Source of the DNA: Typhlomys cinereus | Lineage: Eukaryota > Chordata > Mammalia > Rodentia > Platacanthomyidae | Assembly (NCBI GenBank): GCA_023101885.1 | Contig: JALPQD010000206.1 | Location: forward strand, 1,144,107 to 1,208,106 | Length of the DNA: 64,000 bases | Direction: 5' to 3' | In this document: one piece after another, positions 12,201 through 21,790 of the stretch | Layout of the letters: every line of letters begins with the position of its first letter | Position numbering within the stretch: position 1 is the stretch's first letter | Position numbers and translations under genes: made by a program | Notes under the pieces: model-generated | Databases searched by the model: none | What the model saw: the letters and a program-made list of their open reading frames with translations, nothing else | What the model was told of the DNA's origin: nothing

Positions 12201-13070
12201 CATGGATGAATGTCATTAGAGTCACTTAAGGGTTATCTGCGGGAGTTAATTCTTTCAACTTGTGCTTCAAGAGGGCCCTGCGGTCCCCAGACTGAGTGGG
12301 ACGTTTCTCCTCAGGCAAATGCTTCAGGGTCATTTAACACCATTGCAATCCCTGGTACCTGGAGAAAGTGTAGCTGACTCATCACAATATTTGCGTCAAG
12401 TACACAAAGTAAACTGGTGACTCACAGAAGATGAAGATGAAGTAGCTTTGATACTTAGGTTCAGTTATCTTACCAAGAGTGAGGGCAGGCTCAAAAACAA
12501 AGAGAAAAATGAAGGTATTCTCTACCTCCTACCCTCGCAAACAGGAATATGCAACCATAACAGGATAGAAAAACAAAAAGTAGGGAAACACACCTGACCT
12601 GCCTCCACCACTCTGGCTGTCTGTTGGGACTATCCAAGGAATGGACTCTGAGAGTCGAAATGCCCCTAAGAATCTCACCCTAGGAGCAGGAAGAGCAGAT
12701 GTCAGCCAGATGATGAATGCATCTCTCTCCTCTGACATCTCTGAAGGAGAATGGGCAGAAGCACACTGGAGAAAACTGTTTAGTTGTGTGTATGTCCTGC
12801 TATTTCAACTTCACCTCTTCTGCTCAGACTTTGAAGAGGAACCGATTGGATTAGAATAATCCTTTCCCCAATATAGTGAGATAGAATAAATTTCTTTTTT
12901 CTGCTTTTTACCATCAAGTTGAATTCTCTTTAATTTAATGAGGGTGAACAACAGAACGGGGGTCCAAGCTTGACTTATGGGGTCTGGTAACACAATTTTC
13001 TTTAAACAAGCCAAAGCTATGGAGAAAAGTTATAGCACAAGCACATGTGTCTATTATACCATAAACAGAG
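9223..13070. other. Intergenic, no supported feature
   Basis: About 3.8 kb without a recognisable gene. Open frames are short (80 codons or so) and show no domain. A weak B1/ID-like stretch (ACCCCATAATCCTAGACATTTG) occurs near 11090 but is too diverged to call. Confidence 0.45.
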
Positions 13071-13073
13071 AAA

Positions 13074-13156
13074 GCTAGAGAGAGAGACACACAGAGAGAG
13101 AGAGAGAGAGAGACAGAGACAGAGAGAGACAGAGAGAGGCAGAGAGAGAGAGAAAT
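13074..13156. repeat. (GA)n microsatellite
   Basis: Imperfect GA dinucleotide array with scattered CA interruptions (AGAGAGACACACAGAGAG...). Confidence 0.95.
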
Positions 13157-13246
13157 CAATGTAACAATAAAGTCATTCATATAACTGCGTGCATGAGGCC
13201 CTCATGGGCTTTTGTCAGAGGCATGCAGGATCATCTTATCTTTCTT

Positions 13247-13461
13247 GTGTGTGTGTGTGTAGAACCACAGACGAATTCGCGAACCACCATGGACGCCTCC
13301 ACCTCCTTCTGCCCCGGGATTCACAGGCTCCGCCCTACCAGGACCAGAAGCGCAGGCCGCCCCCGCTTCCGCCTGGCGTCTATACGTGGGATCTGGGATT
13401 GGAACGCAGGACCTTCCGCCTGCAAGGCGGAGGCTTAACCCCTGAGCCACCTCTCCAGCCC
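13247..13461 (-). mobile_element. Young CpG-rich B2-like SINE
   Basis: Minus-strand SINE with the full tRNA-like head (GGGCTGGAGAGGTGGCTCAG, at 13461) and the family's CpG-rich body ending in the GTGGTTCTACACACAC motif. A 10-bp target-site duplication TATCTTTCTT flanks it (13237-13246 and 13462-13471), which sets the boundaries. The tail is short, only a (CA)n of about 12 bases, so the copy lacks the TTGAATAAATAA end found at 17548 and 47730. The 137-codon open frame across it is a translation of the SINE and not a gene. Confidence 0.92.
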
Positions 13462-13471
13462 TATCTTTCTT

Positions 13472-14729
13472 TTTTGAAGTTAGAAAAAATTAAGAAATGG
13501 TCGGTAGAAAGAACCATAATCACTTTTTTTCAAAACTACACATTTGCCATAATTTTCCATCTAGTGTTTTTCTTCACATATTGTATTTTAGAGTTGCAAT
13601 AGCGTGTGACATTTCATACTTCTATAATACGATGGCTGTGTTGAAACAGAGATCTTTCATAACAAAAGAGTTTCTTAAATTGTCACATTTCCTTTCTTAC
13701 TGCATCTTTGGTGCTGTCTTTATTTATCTGTATTCTTTTAGAGCTTTACAGGTGTGTTTATATATTTTACTCTGACTTCTTAATCCACATTTCCCCCCCA
13801 TTCCAAGCCTTCTTTCCCACCTGTCTCCCTTCTGTTCTTACATCCTTTTGTGTACTTTTTGGCTATCTAGGTCCTATCTGGGTTCCTGTTAATGGCATGT
13901 GTATAGGCAATTGTTGGAGTAAGTACAATATACCAGTATGCATATCCCTGGGGAGAATTGTTTGTTTTCTCTCCCATTTTTAACTTTCCTTAGTTTCTGA
14001 GAAAGTGTGGTGCTTCTTGAGATCTTTCTCTTATCATGATGTAAAGTAGACAAATCAAATCTTGTGGTCTCATGGAAACACAGTGAGTTCATGGTTGCAG
14101 AAGCCCGGTCATGTCCAGAAGATAGCATCTGGTTATGTCTCTCATCACTTTCAGACTCTTACATACTGCCCTTTCTTTCCTGATACTTAGGGTGGGGAGT
14201 GGTTTGGATGGGCTTTTTTTTTTTTTTTAAACTCTCTAGGTAGAGCTAAGTCTTGCAAAGATTCAGTAGCTACACATATATATAAAAGTTTTAGGGTTCT
14301 AATCATCAAGGGCCCAGTAGGATATGGAATGAGTGCAGCATATTCTATTGTAAGGAAGATTATACAGACTCAGTTACTGAAAGTGCAAAACTGACAGCCA
14401 ACTCTAAGTGGGACTCACCTAAGAAAGTCTCCAAACAGGCGTAGTTTATGGATTTAATGAGGACTGTTATGACAGCAATAAATTAGCACTAGAGATCTCT
14501 AACAGGCAAAAATGCTGTTGTTGAGACTATGTAAATGCCAATGGGAGACAACTCACAGTAAAGGCAATCAGGGAGTAAGGCAACTATGGTTAAGGTCAGG
14601 AAGACTAATTATAGTTGGTTTTGCATCATCGTTTCTAACTGGTATTGCAACAAGGTGATGAACAAAAGAGAATCCATCTTGTACACTGGGCCAACCCTCT
14701 AAGATCTGCATGAAAATTTCAACCTGGTC
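13472..14729. other. Intergenic, no supported feature
   Basis: AT-rich sequence with a T-run at 14214-14228. The T-rich part 13490-13990 has several short open frames without recognisable homology. Nothing could be assigned. Confidence 0.45.
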
Positions 14730-15028
14730 ATTTAAGAGGTGAGGTATGGGTTTATGATACAATGGCTGTTCTGGGAATTGCCCTTAACAAACACTAAAAG
14801 GTCCCTCCCTGTGTTATCTTATCTGTAGCATTCTATTTAGCTGAGACCTGAGGGAACTTTCCAAGTAATTTTTCTATAAAAGCCTGTTTGAGAAATGGCT
14901 TATAGCTGTATCTGGGTCTCCTCTCAAGTTTGTGCCCACTGACTAGTGCTGCCCACTGGCCAGTGAATAAACTTTCCATTTGGCAGTACTCAGAGTCTGG
15001 TGTTTTTTCCTGGTTGATATCCTACAAC
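14730..15028 (+). mobile_element. Probable solo LTR with promoter and poly(A) signal
   Basis: The segment shows an LTR-like order: a TATA-type box (TCTATAAAAGCC at about 14872), then a pyrimidine-rich stretch (GGGTCTCCTCTC near 14915), an AATAAA signal (GAATAAACTTTCC, 14965), then a short U5-like GT-rich part (AGTCTGGTGTTTTTTCCTGG) and an end in CCTACAACA at about 15028. No internal retroviral coding sequence or second LTR is visible. The 5' boundary is not fixed and no target duplication was confirmed. Confidence 0.5.
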
Positions 15029-15334
15029 AGTATGACTCATGAATGTCCTTTTGATAGATTTTTAATACAAAAATTTGCCATAAGATTTTTTTCTTAATAA
15101 TCACTATATTTCAATTTGTCATCTATATCTGCTTATTTTTCTGTCTCCTACTTATCTTTCAACTCTAAACAAAGTGAGAGTTTATCACAGGTTTTTCCTG
15201 ACTCTCAATTTAAATTATTCATTCCTTAACACATCCACAGTTAAATCAATTTTGGTTTATTACCATATAGTCTATGCCTAAAATATTATCTAGCAATAAA
15301 TAAGTATCAGAAGGAATAAGAACAGGACTCAGTC

Positions 15335-15540
15335 AGTACTTACTGCACAGGATCATGAGGACCAGTATTTGATTCACAGCAACCATATAAAAAACTAAAA
15401 CTAAACATGGCAGTGTGTGCTTGTAATCACAGACCTGGGAAGTAGAGACCCTGGAAGTTGTTGGACAGCCAGTCTAGCCAAATCAGCAAACATCAGGTTC
15501 AATGACAGACTTTATCTCAAAAGCAAGTGGAGAATGATAG
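15335..15540 (+). mobile_element. Rodent B3/B4-type SINE
   Basis: Diverged head with an ACTTACTGCACAGGATCATGAGG block (15340), CCATATAAAAAACTAAAACTAAACATGGC (15385), a TGTAATCACAGACCTGGGAAGTAGAGACC block (15420) and an end ACTTTATCTCAAAAGC. The block order equals that of the copies at 2660 and 39905. Confidence 0.6.
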
Positions 15541-16329
15541 AGAAAGCCAAATGATGTCAATCTCTGTTTTCTATATGTACATATACCCTGTCTACATACT
15601 GACACAACATATTGGAATGAATAGTCAGTTTTTCTTCTGTTCCTTATATGGCACTTTCTTGTAAATAAATATGATAAAATGTCCCAGTGTAATGCAAATG
15701 AAGAGCAAACTCATTAAAATGCATTCCTTATGAAGCTATCATTGTGGCCATGGAGCCAGACAATAAATAAGCAAATTAATGAATAAGTTAGATTATTTTC
15801 AGTAATAACTATGAACATACATAAAAGATTATGTGATTCTAAAACAAAGCTATAAAGTCACAAGGCATAACTTGACATAGATTAAAAGTACTTTTATTTG
15901 GATAATTGGGAAAAGCTTCTTTAAAAATGTGACATCTCAGTAAGACCCTATTGCTGAAGATGCAACACAAATTACATACACTACATGGGCAAAGTGTGTC
16001 CACTGGAACTGGTTTGAGAACCTTCTCCTTGCTGGATAGCTTATACAATACCAAGGAATACTGTAGAAGCTTCTGGGGGGGCAATAATCACAAGCCTCAT
16101 CAATGATATAAGATCTGTAAGTTGCAATATAGATCACCATGGCAACATGTGACCACAAGTGTAATAGTGGCATTGAGTACTAAGGAGACAACCATTAGCT
16201 TTCTGATTGGATTCAATATACACTTATCAGAATGGTACGCATTCCTGTTACTATAAAACCAGAGCAAGAACCTAAAAAAGGAAGGAAATAGATCAACAGG
16301 CAAGACAACCAATAAACCTATAGGTAGGA
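15541..16329. other. Intergenic, nothing recognised
   Basis: No supported gene or repeat. Confidence 0.45.
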
Positions 16330-16685
16330 AGACAGTGTATCAAACTGCTCTGTAGGCAGCTGTTATTAGACCCATAGAATTGGAACTCACAGAGGATACC
16401 TTTGAGTCTAAAGGAGGATGAGTGGAGGGAAATGCACACTTCAGTGGGGTGGCCTGAAGAGAGGTAACTCATTACACTATGGAGGCCTGAACCCCCAAAG
16501 GAGTAGACAAGCCAGAGTGATCCATCCAGCCATGCTGGCAGAAGAGTAGGAGGAAGTGGGAAGAAATGGTGAAGGGAAGGGAGGGAATGAGAAGGTGGAA
16601 GGAGGGAGGAAAACTGGGATGGATAGTTAATATGCTTGTAAAAGTAGGAATAACAAGAAATGAAAGGTAAAAAATAAAAAAAAAA
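16330..16685 (+). mobile_element. Older L1 3' end (tentative)
   Basis: A GGA/GAA-rich stretch (about 16545-16615) precedes GGATAGTTAATATGCTTGTAAAAGTAGGAATAAC and an A-rich end at 16668-16685. This parallels the 3' terminus of the younger L1 at 39470-39540 (purine-rich, then CCTATTAAGTTTGTATGAGCGG, then A-rich). The divergence is high and the left boundary is a guess. Confidence 0.4.
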
Positions 16686-17530
16686 GTGACATCTAAGCTG
16701 TACATAAGATAGACACCCAACTGAAACAGAACTGGAGGAAGGAAACATGTTTTATATGCAGATAACAGCAAAGGGTGGAATCTTGGAAAAATGGCAAAGG
16801 GAAAGATTCCAGTGAATCTATAGATGATGACAAAGGAGATAATGCTATAGAATGAATCTGGGAAGAGGAGCAGAAACAAGAATAATTTATTAAAACATGG
16901 AAAGCAGTCTAAAGTTTTAAGCAGAGAAACAATGTAATTTACATTTTCGAGATCTTATTCTTCCTTTGACACAAATAGATGAAGGTGGATGAAAAAGGGG
17001 GCATCAATTGGGAGAATTTTCCTAGAGAATTTTTTTAACACAAGAAAATATGGTGACTTGAGCACAACAGATCTTTTTCAGGCATAAGGGAAATAGAATC
17101 TTTAGGAATGTTTTCAATACAGACAGGAATTGAAGTTGCTTTGGCTGTGGGATAACAAGGATACTAAATCAAAGATGGCTCGTGTTTTAGCTCCAGGAAG
17201 TTGCTGGGAGTAAGGGTTATTCACTGGGCATAAACATTGGTGACATTCAAAAACCAGAGTTTCTGTGATGGGCATGTTAAGCGTGAAATGGTTACTGGAA
17301 AGAGCTGGAAGTGACTGCTGGAGAGCCGACTTTAGAAATGAGTGAGAAGGTCTGTAAGCATACCTGTGTAAGTCATTGGTGGTTAGTTGAGATGAATGGG
17401 AACAGGCCAAGCCTGGTTACTGCAATCCCACTTAATTAGTAGAGAAGGCAAGAAAAGATTGGAAAGGGCTGAAGGTAGATCCAAGGTTGCCTCCAAGAAT
17501 GAAGGAAAAAGGGGGAAAAAGAAGCTTGTC
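16686..17530. other. Intergenic, nothing recognised
   Basis: No supported feature. Minus-strand open frames of up to about 100 codons here and 135-151 codons at 16293-16879 carry no recognisable domain; the latter run opposite a purine-rich stretch. Confidence 0.45.
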
Positions 17531-17547
17531 AAAAATCTGAAAAAGAA

Positions 17548-17836
17548 GGGGCTGGAGAGGTGGCTCAGGGGTTAAGCCTCCGCCTTGCAGGCGGAAGGTC
17601 CTGAGTTCGGATCCCAGATCCCACGTATAGACACCAGGCGGAAGCGGGGGCGGCCTGCGCTTCTGGTCCTGGTAGGGCGGAGCCTGTGAATCCCGGGGCA
17701 GAAGGAGGTAGAGGCGTCCATGGTGGTTTGCAAATTCGTCCGTGGTTCTACACACGCGCACACACACACACACACACACACACGCACATGCATATGCACA
17801 CAGTTGAATAAATAATAATAATAAAAAAAATTTTTT
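17548..17836 (+). mobile_element. Young CpG-rich B2-like SINE, best-preserved copy
   Basis: Head GGGGCTGGAGAGGTGGCTCA with an RNA polymerase III A box TGGCTCAGGGG (17561-17571) and a B box-like GAGTTCGGATCC (17603-17614), 31 bases apart. A CpG-rich body follows (17625-17735), then GTGGTTCTACAC, a (CA)n at 17753-17782 and a TTGAATAAATAATAATAATAAA tail. A 17-bp perfect target-site duplication (AAAAATCTGAAAAAGAA at 17531-17547 and 17837-17853) proves retroposition. It can serve as the family reference for this window. The 149-codon minus-strand frame is SINE antisense. Confidence 0.95.
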
Positions 17837-17853
17837 AAAAATCTGAAAAAGAA

Positions 17854-18695
17854 TAAAGGACGGATCAGTGGGATCTGACAAACTGAAGATGCAGGTGATT
17901 GAGAAGATAGTTCAGAAAAGAAAGACAGGCACTACCACCCACTCACAGATAAGTCAGTCAATTCTACAAATTAGGTCAGTCCTACTGGTCCTCTGCTAGA
18001 TAAAATATGAAATTCCAGGACTATTAAGAGGTGGTTCCTGTCCTTGAAAACACTGTATTTTAGGCAACTTAAGTCAGCCAAGTGTGTCATTCAAGTCTGG
18101 AAATCGTTCAGATGTCATTGTTCACTTTTGTGTCTACCGAAAGATGATTTAAAATGCTGCACCTACTTCATACTTTACACAGTAAAGATTGAGGCTAATG
18201 TGTGATTGACTTTCTCTTACCTTTTCAATTCTTCACCTTGGCAGAGTGTTTTCATTCATTTTATAATCCTTTCCATGTTCAGTGTATGCAAAATCCTCTT
18301 ATGGATAGAAATTAAAGAGAAGATGACTATTCATACTAATAGCTTCCTTAGCAAGTTATCTTCATTTGCTCTGTATCTCATCCTGAATGACTTGGCAGTT
18401 TGGGGTCAATAACTGACTATGAATAGATACTGTGATTAAATTCACGAATTTTTCAATAACCCTAGAGAATTCATTACAATGAATGAGAGTTTCTCAGCAC
18501 AGTAATTAGAGAGTTTGATATTGATTTCCTATGCTTTGACAATTGCTGGCATTTCTGTGACAAAAATAACTATTATATTTCCAGACAATTTTTAATACTG
18601 GAAAGAATATAGGATCGAGGCACAGACATATCCATCATTGTATCAGAAATGACTCTTCTCTATCACTATCCAAAGACATAAAAATATTCCTTTAG
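17854..18695. other. Intergenic, nothing recognised
   Basis: No supported gene, RNA or repeat. Confidence 0.5.
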
Positions 18696-18955
18696 GGCTG
18701 GAGTGATGGCTCAGGGATTAAAATTCTACCTCACGGGCAGAAGGAACTTCATTCAGATCCCAAATCCCACCTAAAAATGCCAGGCAGAAATGGTGACAGC
18801 TTGCATTTCTGGCTCTGTAATGTAAAGCCTGGGAAATCCCAAAGTGAAGTAAAAAAGCAGATGGAAGCAATCCAGGATGATTCTCAAAGTCAACCTTGGG
18901 TCTCTATAGACACACACGGTACCCTCTGATACACACACACACATACATGATATTT
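18696..18955 (+). mobile_element. Old B2-like SINE
   Basis: Head GGGCTGGAGTGATGGCTCAGG, then CCAGGCAGAAATGGTGACAG (18779), CTGGGAAATCCCAAAGTGAAG, GCAATCCAGGATGATTCTCAAAGTCAACC (18866) and a (CA)n end at about 18930-18945. It has few CpGs compared with the young copies. Confidence 0.85.
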
Positions 18956-19104
18956 TTTTAGCTTTCTTGCCTAGCTACAGGCTACAATGCCCTTTCGTTC
19001 TAGGCCACTTTCCAAATGCACCCTGTTTTCTTTATCGTCTTCAGTGACAACAGGGTACCATTTAGAAACATCGATCATATCAAAATTACACAAGAAGGCA
19101 GAGG

Positions 19105-19330
19105 ACTATGGGTATGCCTCACTTCTTGTAAAGTGTTTGCCTAGCGTTAGCAAAACTTTGAGTTCCATCCCCAGAACTGCATAAACCAAGGGAGATGGCA
19201 CACACCTTAATCTTAGCACCTGAAAAGTAAAGGCAGGAGAAGTCAGGGCCATTCTAGGCTACATAGAAAGTTCCAGGCCAAGGTGAGACTCATGAGATCC
19301 TTGTCTCAAAAACAAACAAACAAAAACAAA
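19105..19330 (+). mobile_element. B4-type SINE (ID-like + B1-like)
   Basis: An ID-like head (ATGCCTCACTTCTTGTAAAGTG...GAGTTCCATCCCCAGAACTGC, about 19105-19180) is followed by a B1-like part (GGCACACACCTTAATCTTAGCACC..., TAGGCTACATAGAAAGTTCCAGG) and an (AAAC)n tail at 19305-19333. This dimer order is the B4 arrangement. Confidence 0.75.
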
Positions 19331-19333
19331 CAA

Positions 19334-20240
19334 CATGACCCCATCAAACAGACATATTACTTTTTCTATGTTTATATGTAACTTTTTACAAATATTTTTA
19401 TGTACTTATTTTATTAAATTTGACAATGAAGTAAGAATAAACTTGAGTGATAAAATAGCACATTGTTTTTTAGAAATTGGTCTTGTTTACACTGAGTTTT
19501 CTGTTTTCAAGGAATATATTTTTGTAAGAAGTCTGAGTTCTAAGGAGAAAATGTCCTTGAAACTTCACCTGGTCACTGCGAATTTTCAGAAGGGCTAGCC
19601 TTCCAAGATGCTTTTTGCACCTTCATTTCTGGCATTTTTCTAGTGGCTGTGACTACAGGGTATGTGTTTCCATGGATAAAACTTGCCATTTAGTCAATAA
19701 CTATTGAGCACTTAAATTCTTCTAGCTACTTTTAGTGTTTAAGTTGCAGTGGGCATCCTTGTGTTTCCATCTCTTCAGTTTATCCTTACTTCTGCCTTTC
19801 TATCAAAGAAGTATTCTGTTGAAATATGACTCAGCTGCTCTTGCAATTTATATGATAGCAGCTATAAATATTTATGGTTTTAACACTGTCCCCTAGGGAA
19901 TTCTGGGTTCTTAGTTTTCTCCTTGGTTTTCTTTTCTGAGGAGGCCAGCAGAGTTAGGTGGGGTCAAGAAACATTATAATGAATAAGTGGGGGGGAGATT
20001 GTGGCATTGTGACCGCTCCTGCTGTTAGAGGAATGATGCAACCTGAGAAATCCCATGCACTTGGATCTCTACAAAATGTAAATAAACCAGTGCAGACAAA
20101 AGCCTCATGATTGAGGACTGGGGAATTGCAGAGGAGGGATTATGGAGATGAGAGAGCATCTGAGGTAATGAAGACATTTACTATCTTGACTATGATGTCA
20201 ATCCCTAAGGTGTGTGCATGTGCCCCAGCTCAAAAGCTGT
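19334..20240. other. Intergenic, nothing recognised
   Basis: No supported feature in about 900 bases. Confidence 0.5.
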
Positions 20241-20905
20241 TTAGGCTGGAAAGATGACTCAGGGATTAAGCCTCTGCTTTGCAAGCAGAAGGACCTGAGT
20301 TTAGATGCAGGATCCCATATAAAAATCCTGGAGAGATGGACTTGCACAATGGTCAACGTATCAACAACCCCACAAAGTCTAGCATGGATCACAGGGGAGA
20401 AAGTTTCAGGCAGTAGGATCCTTAGAGGCAAGGGGTTAAACAGTCATAATAGAGTTCCCATACTAGCAGGCAGCCCAAGGAGGGTCCCCAAGCTATTCCA
20501 CTGAGTCCTGAATTTTCACTAGTGTAAACGACTCAAGTGGGAAATTCAGCACCCACATAAACAGATGCTCTGGGGGGTGAGAGGGAGAAAGCAGGAAGCA
20601 CCAAGAGAGGAGGAGGGAAGGAAAAAGAATGAGAGGGAAAAGGGGTGGAAATGAGGGACAATGGAGAAAGGGGGAAGGGGGAGAAGAAGGTGGTACCTAT
20701 TGAGCTTGTATGATTAGGCAAAAAAAAAAAGTAATTAAAAGAAATACTGGGCAGAAATGACAGTGGCCTGCACTTCCTGCCCTGGAAGATGGAGCCTGGA
20801 AACCCCCAGAGCAAAGCAAAAAGGAAGTAGAACAATCCACAATGATTCCTGAAGCCACTCGTGGGCCTCCACAGGCACATACAGTGCCCTCTGAGACACA
20901 TGCCA
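20241..20905 (+). mobile_element. Old B2-like SINE split by an L1 insertion
   Basis: The head and A/B boxes lie at 20241-20334 (GGCTGGAAAGATGACTCAGG... CTGAGTTTAGATGC...). The body resumes at about 20742 with GGGCAGAAATGACAGTGGCC, then AAGGAAGTAGAACAATCCACAATG and CACATACAGTGCCCTCTGAGAC. Together the parts equal a normal older copy. The missing middle is exactly where an L1 3' end has landed. Confidence 0.8.
20335..20738 (+). mobile_element. L1 3'-end insertion inside the SINE
   Basis: The sequence matches the 3' UTR of the younger L1 family in sense orientation: a CAATGGTCAAC...CCCCACAAAGTCTAGCATG block (20348), AGGATCCTTAGAGGCAAGGGGTTAAACAG (20415), a purine-rich section (20580-20690), GGTACCTATTGAGCTTGTATGATTAGG and an A-run at 20720-20730. 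The flanks carry imperfect repeats AAAAATCCTGG (about 20318) and AGAAATACTGG (about 20740), likely the target duplication. Confidence 0.75.
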
Positions 20906-21284
20906 AAAAAAAAAAGGATTGTTTTAGGTCAATTATATCTTGATAAATCTATTAAAATAAAGCCAAGAAGAAGTATTAGCAGTAATTACTGGTGTACTTT
21001 CAAACAGAAGAAGTTGCCAAATTATTACCTAAGAAAATATTTACATTTTGCTCTTCAGTATATAGAGCACTTTCCTTTCCATTTCCCATTTTTGTCATCA
21101 TAAGAGTTTTGCAATGTCGAGAAAATATCTTCATCCCATTTTACTAATGAGAAAAGTAAAACTTTGAATAGACATCCGAGTGAACAGCTGTCAAGAATTC
21201 GGTTTAATCCTTATGGTATGCCGATCTGGCTTTCTGTAGTTTTGTGTACCACATCACCACTAAATCCAAATACACTTCAGGTGC
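20906..21284. other. Intergenic, nothing recognised
   Basis: No supported feature. Confidence 0.5.
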
Positions 21285-21500
21285 AGTTTTCGTTTTTCTT
21301 CTTGTGGCTGTAATAAAACAGCATAGCAAAAGCAGCTTTAGGGAGAAAACCTTTCTTCTGGCTCACACATACAGATACAGTCCGTCATGGCAGGCAAGTC
21401 AAGAGACAGGAGCTTGAAGCAGCTGGTCACACATCTGCAGTCAAGCAGCAGAGAGCTATAAATGCATGCCAGTGCTCAGTTTGATTTCTACATGTTAAAC
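21285..21500 (-). mobile_element. Rodent LTR-like repeat fragment (tentative)
   Basis: The order CTTGTGGCTGTAATAAAACAGCATAGCAAAAGCAGC then CTTCTGGCTCACAC and CAGTCCGTCATGGCAGGCAAGTC resembles a widespread rodent interspersed repeat whose opposite strand ends in an AATAAA-containing LTR terminus. The class is not certain. Confidence 0.4.
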
Positions 21501-21661
21501 AGTCCAGGATCCCAGAGAATGCTTCTCTACAATTAAGATCAGTTTTCCCACATTGATTAATGTAGTAAAGATAATCCCTCAGATATTCTCAGAGGCTAAC
21601 ATTGATGTGGATGCCCCAGAGGCATGCTTTCAAGGTGCCAAGAGTCTTCTTGTCAGTACTA

Positions 21662-21662
<1 letters not shown>

Positions 21663-21706
<44 letters not shown>
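21663..21706. repeat. (CA)n microsatellite
   Basis: Pure CA dinucleotide run of about 44 bases. Confidence 0.95.
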
Positions 21707-21708
<2 letters not shown>

Positions 21709-21790
21709 TTCATGAACTTTACTTGGATACCAGGTATTGTGAACATATCAGTCATAGCCTGACACATGCTTATAATTCCAGCACTCGGAA

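Noticed and set aside
13189..13602. 137-codon plus-strand frame with a repeated 'LPRDSQAPPYQDQKRRPPP'-like peptide
   Set aside because: The same peptide appears at 17432-17881, 37923-38204, 47682-48096 and 56931-57278 because each frame reads the same SINE body in antisense. It is a repeat, not a protein family.
16293..16879. Overlapping 135- and 151-codon minus-strand frames
   Set aside because: They read opposite a purine-rich, probable old L1 3' end. Composition (Ser/Leu/Pro/Phe) is typical of such antisense.
17561..17614. Pol III A and B boxes resembling a tRNA gene
   Set aside because: There is no cloverleaf-forming acceptor or anticodon arm. The boxes belong to tRNA-derived SINEs.
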